Assembly (NCBI GenBank): GCA_949935685.1
Contig: CATLGN010000131.1
Location: 1 to 5,632 of the forward strand
Source: an uncultured Lachnospiraceae bacterium
Lineage (GTDB): Bacteria > Bacillota > Clostridia > Lachnospirales > Lachnospiraceae
Direction: 5' to 3'
Length of the DNA stretch: 5,632 nt
In this document: piece by piece, positions 1 to 5,632 of the stretch
How the letters are laid out: the number at the start of each line of letters is the position of its first letter
Numbering within the stretch: position 1 is the stretch's first letter
The notes under the pieces: generated by a model
Database searches by the model: none
The model's input: the letters and a program-made list of their open reading frames with translations, nothing else
What the model was told of the DNA's origin: nothing
Program-made: the position numbers and the translations under genes

Positions 1-1626
<1,626 letters not shown>

Positions 1627-1634
1627 TTATGGCT

Positions 1635-1640
1635 CTCCTT
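1635..1640 (-). promoter_or_regulatory. Ribosome binding site of rpoC
   Basis: Read on the minus strand, AAGGAG sits 8 bases before the rpoC ATG. It is a strong Shine-Dalgarno at normal spacing and it fixes the start at 1626. It lies in the 41-base gap (1627-1667) between the rpoB stop (TAA, 1668-1670) and rpoC. I see no stable hairpin followed by a T-run in this gap, so there is no sign of a terminator and the two genes look like one transcript. Confidence 0.85.
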
Positions 1641-1667
1641 CCATACGATATTGTACGAACGTAACTG

Positions 1668-5537
<3,870 letters not shown>

Positions 5538-5538
5538 T

Positions 5539-5545
5539 TCACCCC
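5539..5545 (-). promoter_or_regulatory. Ribosome binding site of rpoB, start-deciding
   Basis: On the minus strand the sequence before the start is AGAACGGGGTGAA followed by ATG. The GGGGTGA resembles the AGGAGGTGA form of the Shine-Dalgarno with one core change (A to G). The last G of the core is only 4 bases from the ATG at 5537 and 10 bases from the second in-frame ATG at 5531 (MSM at the N-terminus). The first spacing is tight and the second slightly long, so the site does not choose cleanly between them. I kept the longer form as the default. Confidence 0.65.
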
Positions 5546-5592
5546 GTTCTTCTATGATCTTAGCCTATTTTCCATGTCTTCTCATATAAATA

Positions 5593-5623
5593 AGCATACC
5601 ACACCACAATAGTGCACTGTCCA
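5593..5623 (-). promoter_or_regulatory. Weak candidate promoter for rpoB
   Basis: On the minus strand TGGACA (5618-5623, five of six against TTGACA) is followed after 19 bases by TATGCT (5593-5598, four of six against TATAAT). The -10 carries an upstream TG in the extended -10 position (TGG at 5599-5601), which could offset the long spacer. A second, weaker pair overlaps it: TTGTGG (5604-5609) and TATGAG (5581-5586) with a 17-base spacer. Either would start transcription a few tens of bases before rpoB, within the larger rplJL-rpoBC operon. This is pattern matching alone and could be chance in an A+T-rich gap. Confidence 0.3.
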
Positions 5624-5632
5624 TTCTACTAC

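Larger units (their letters stand above)
5538..5632 (-). other. Upstream region / leader of rpoB
   Basis: These 95 bases lie between the right edge and the rpoB start. All three minus-strand frames meet stops, and none shows the conserved C-terminus of ribosomal protein L7/L12 (rplL), the usual upstream gene, so rplL must end further upstream if it is present. The stretch is richer in A and T than the coding regions. It contains the perfect 8-base palindrome AGTGCACT (5611-5618) and weak promoter-like hexamers. I see no hairpin with a T-run that would make an intrinsic terminator. Confidence 0.6.

Noticed and set aside
1627..1667. Possible terminator or regulatory hairpin between rpoB and rpoC
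   Set aside because: The short complementary pieces such as GTAC are too short for a stable stem and no T-run follows. The gap simply carries the rpoC ribosome site.
5538..5632. C-terminal end of rplL at the right edge
   Set aside because: None of the three minus-strand frames shows an L7/L12-like ending; all close quickly with unrelated residues.

Overview
This window is an ordinary core-genome segment. It holds the rpoBC part of the RNA polymerase operon, read entirely from the minus strand. From the right edge leftwards come a 95-base upstream stretch, a complete rpoB (RNA polymerase beta subunit, 1,289 codons, 5537 down to 1668), a 41-base intergenic gap, and the first 542 codons of rpoC (beta-prime subunit, 1626 down to the left edge, where it is cut).

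The protein sequences point to a Gram-positive anaerobe of the class Clostridia, most likely family Lachnospiraceae. The evidence is the RpoB N-terminus reading MEKNRIRP followed by a [20 protein letters not shown] stretch, a roughly 40-residue extra segment between the PSRMNIGQ and DGRTGE motifs, a long acidic RpoB tail, a close match to Firmicutes rather than proteobacterial RpoB/RpoC architecture, and base composition near one half G+C. This placement comes from memory of the family and was not checked by a search.

The two genes encode the two halves of the catalytic core of RNA polymerase. RpoB supplies the rifampicin pocket, the E797-D798 pair and the two active-site lysines K949 and K957. 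RpoC supplies the NADFDGDQ loop that binds the catalytic magnesium, and the N-terminal zinc finger. The short gap with a good Shine-Dalgarno and no terminator fits co-transcription. rplJ and rplL, which usually precede rpoB, are not in the window.

No mobile element, CRISPR array, RNA gene, defence system or other novel system is visible. The long plus-strand open frames, including one of 565 codons, lie in codon register with rpoB and are explained by its avoidance of TTA, CTA and TCA codons. The points worth a second look are minor: the lineage-type insertion and acidic tail in RpoB, an ambiguous rpoB start, and a weak candidate promoter upstream of rpoB.
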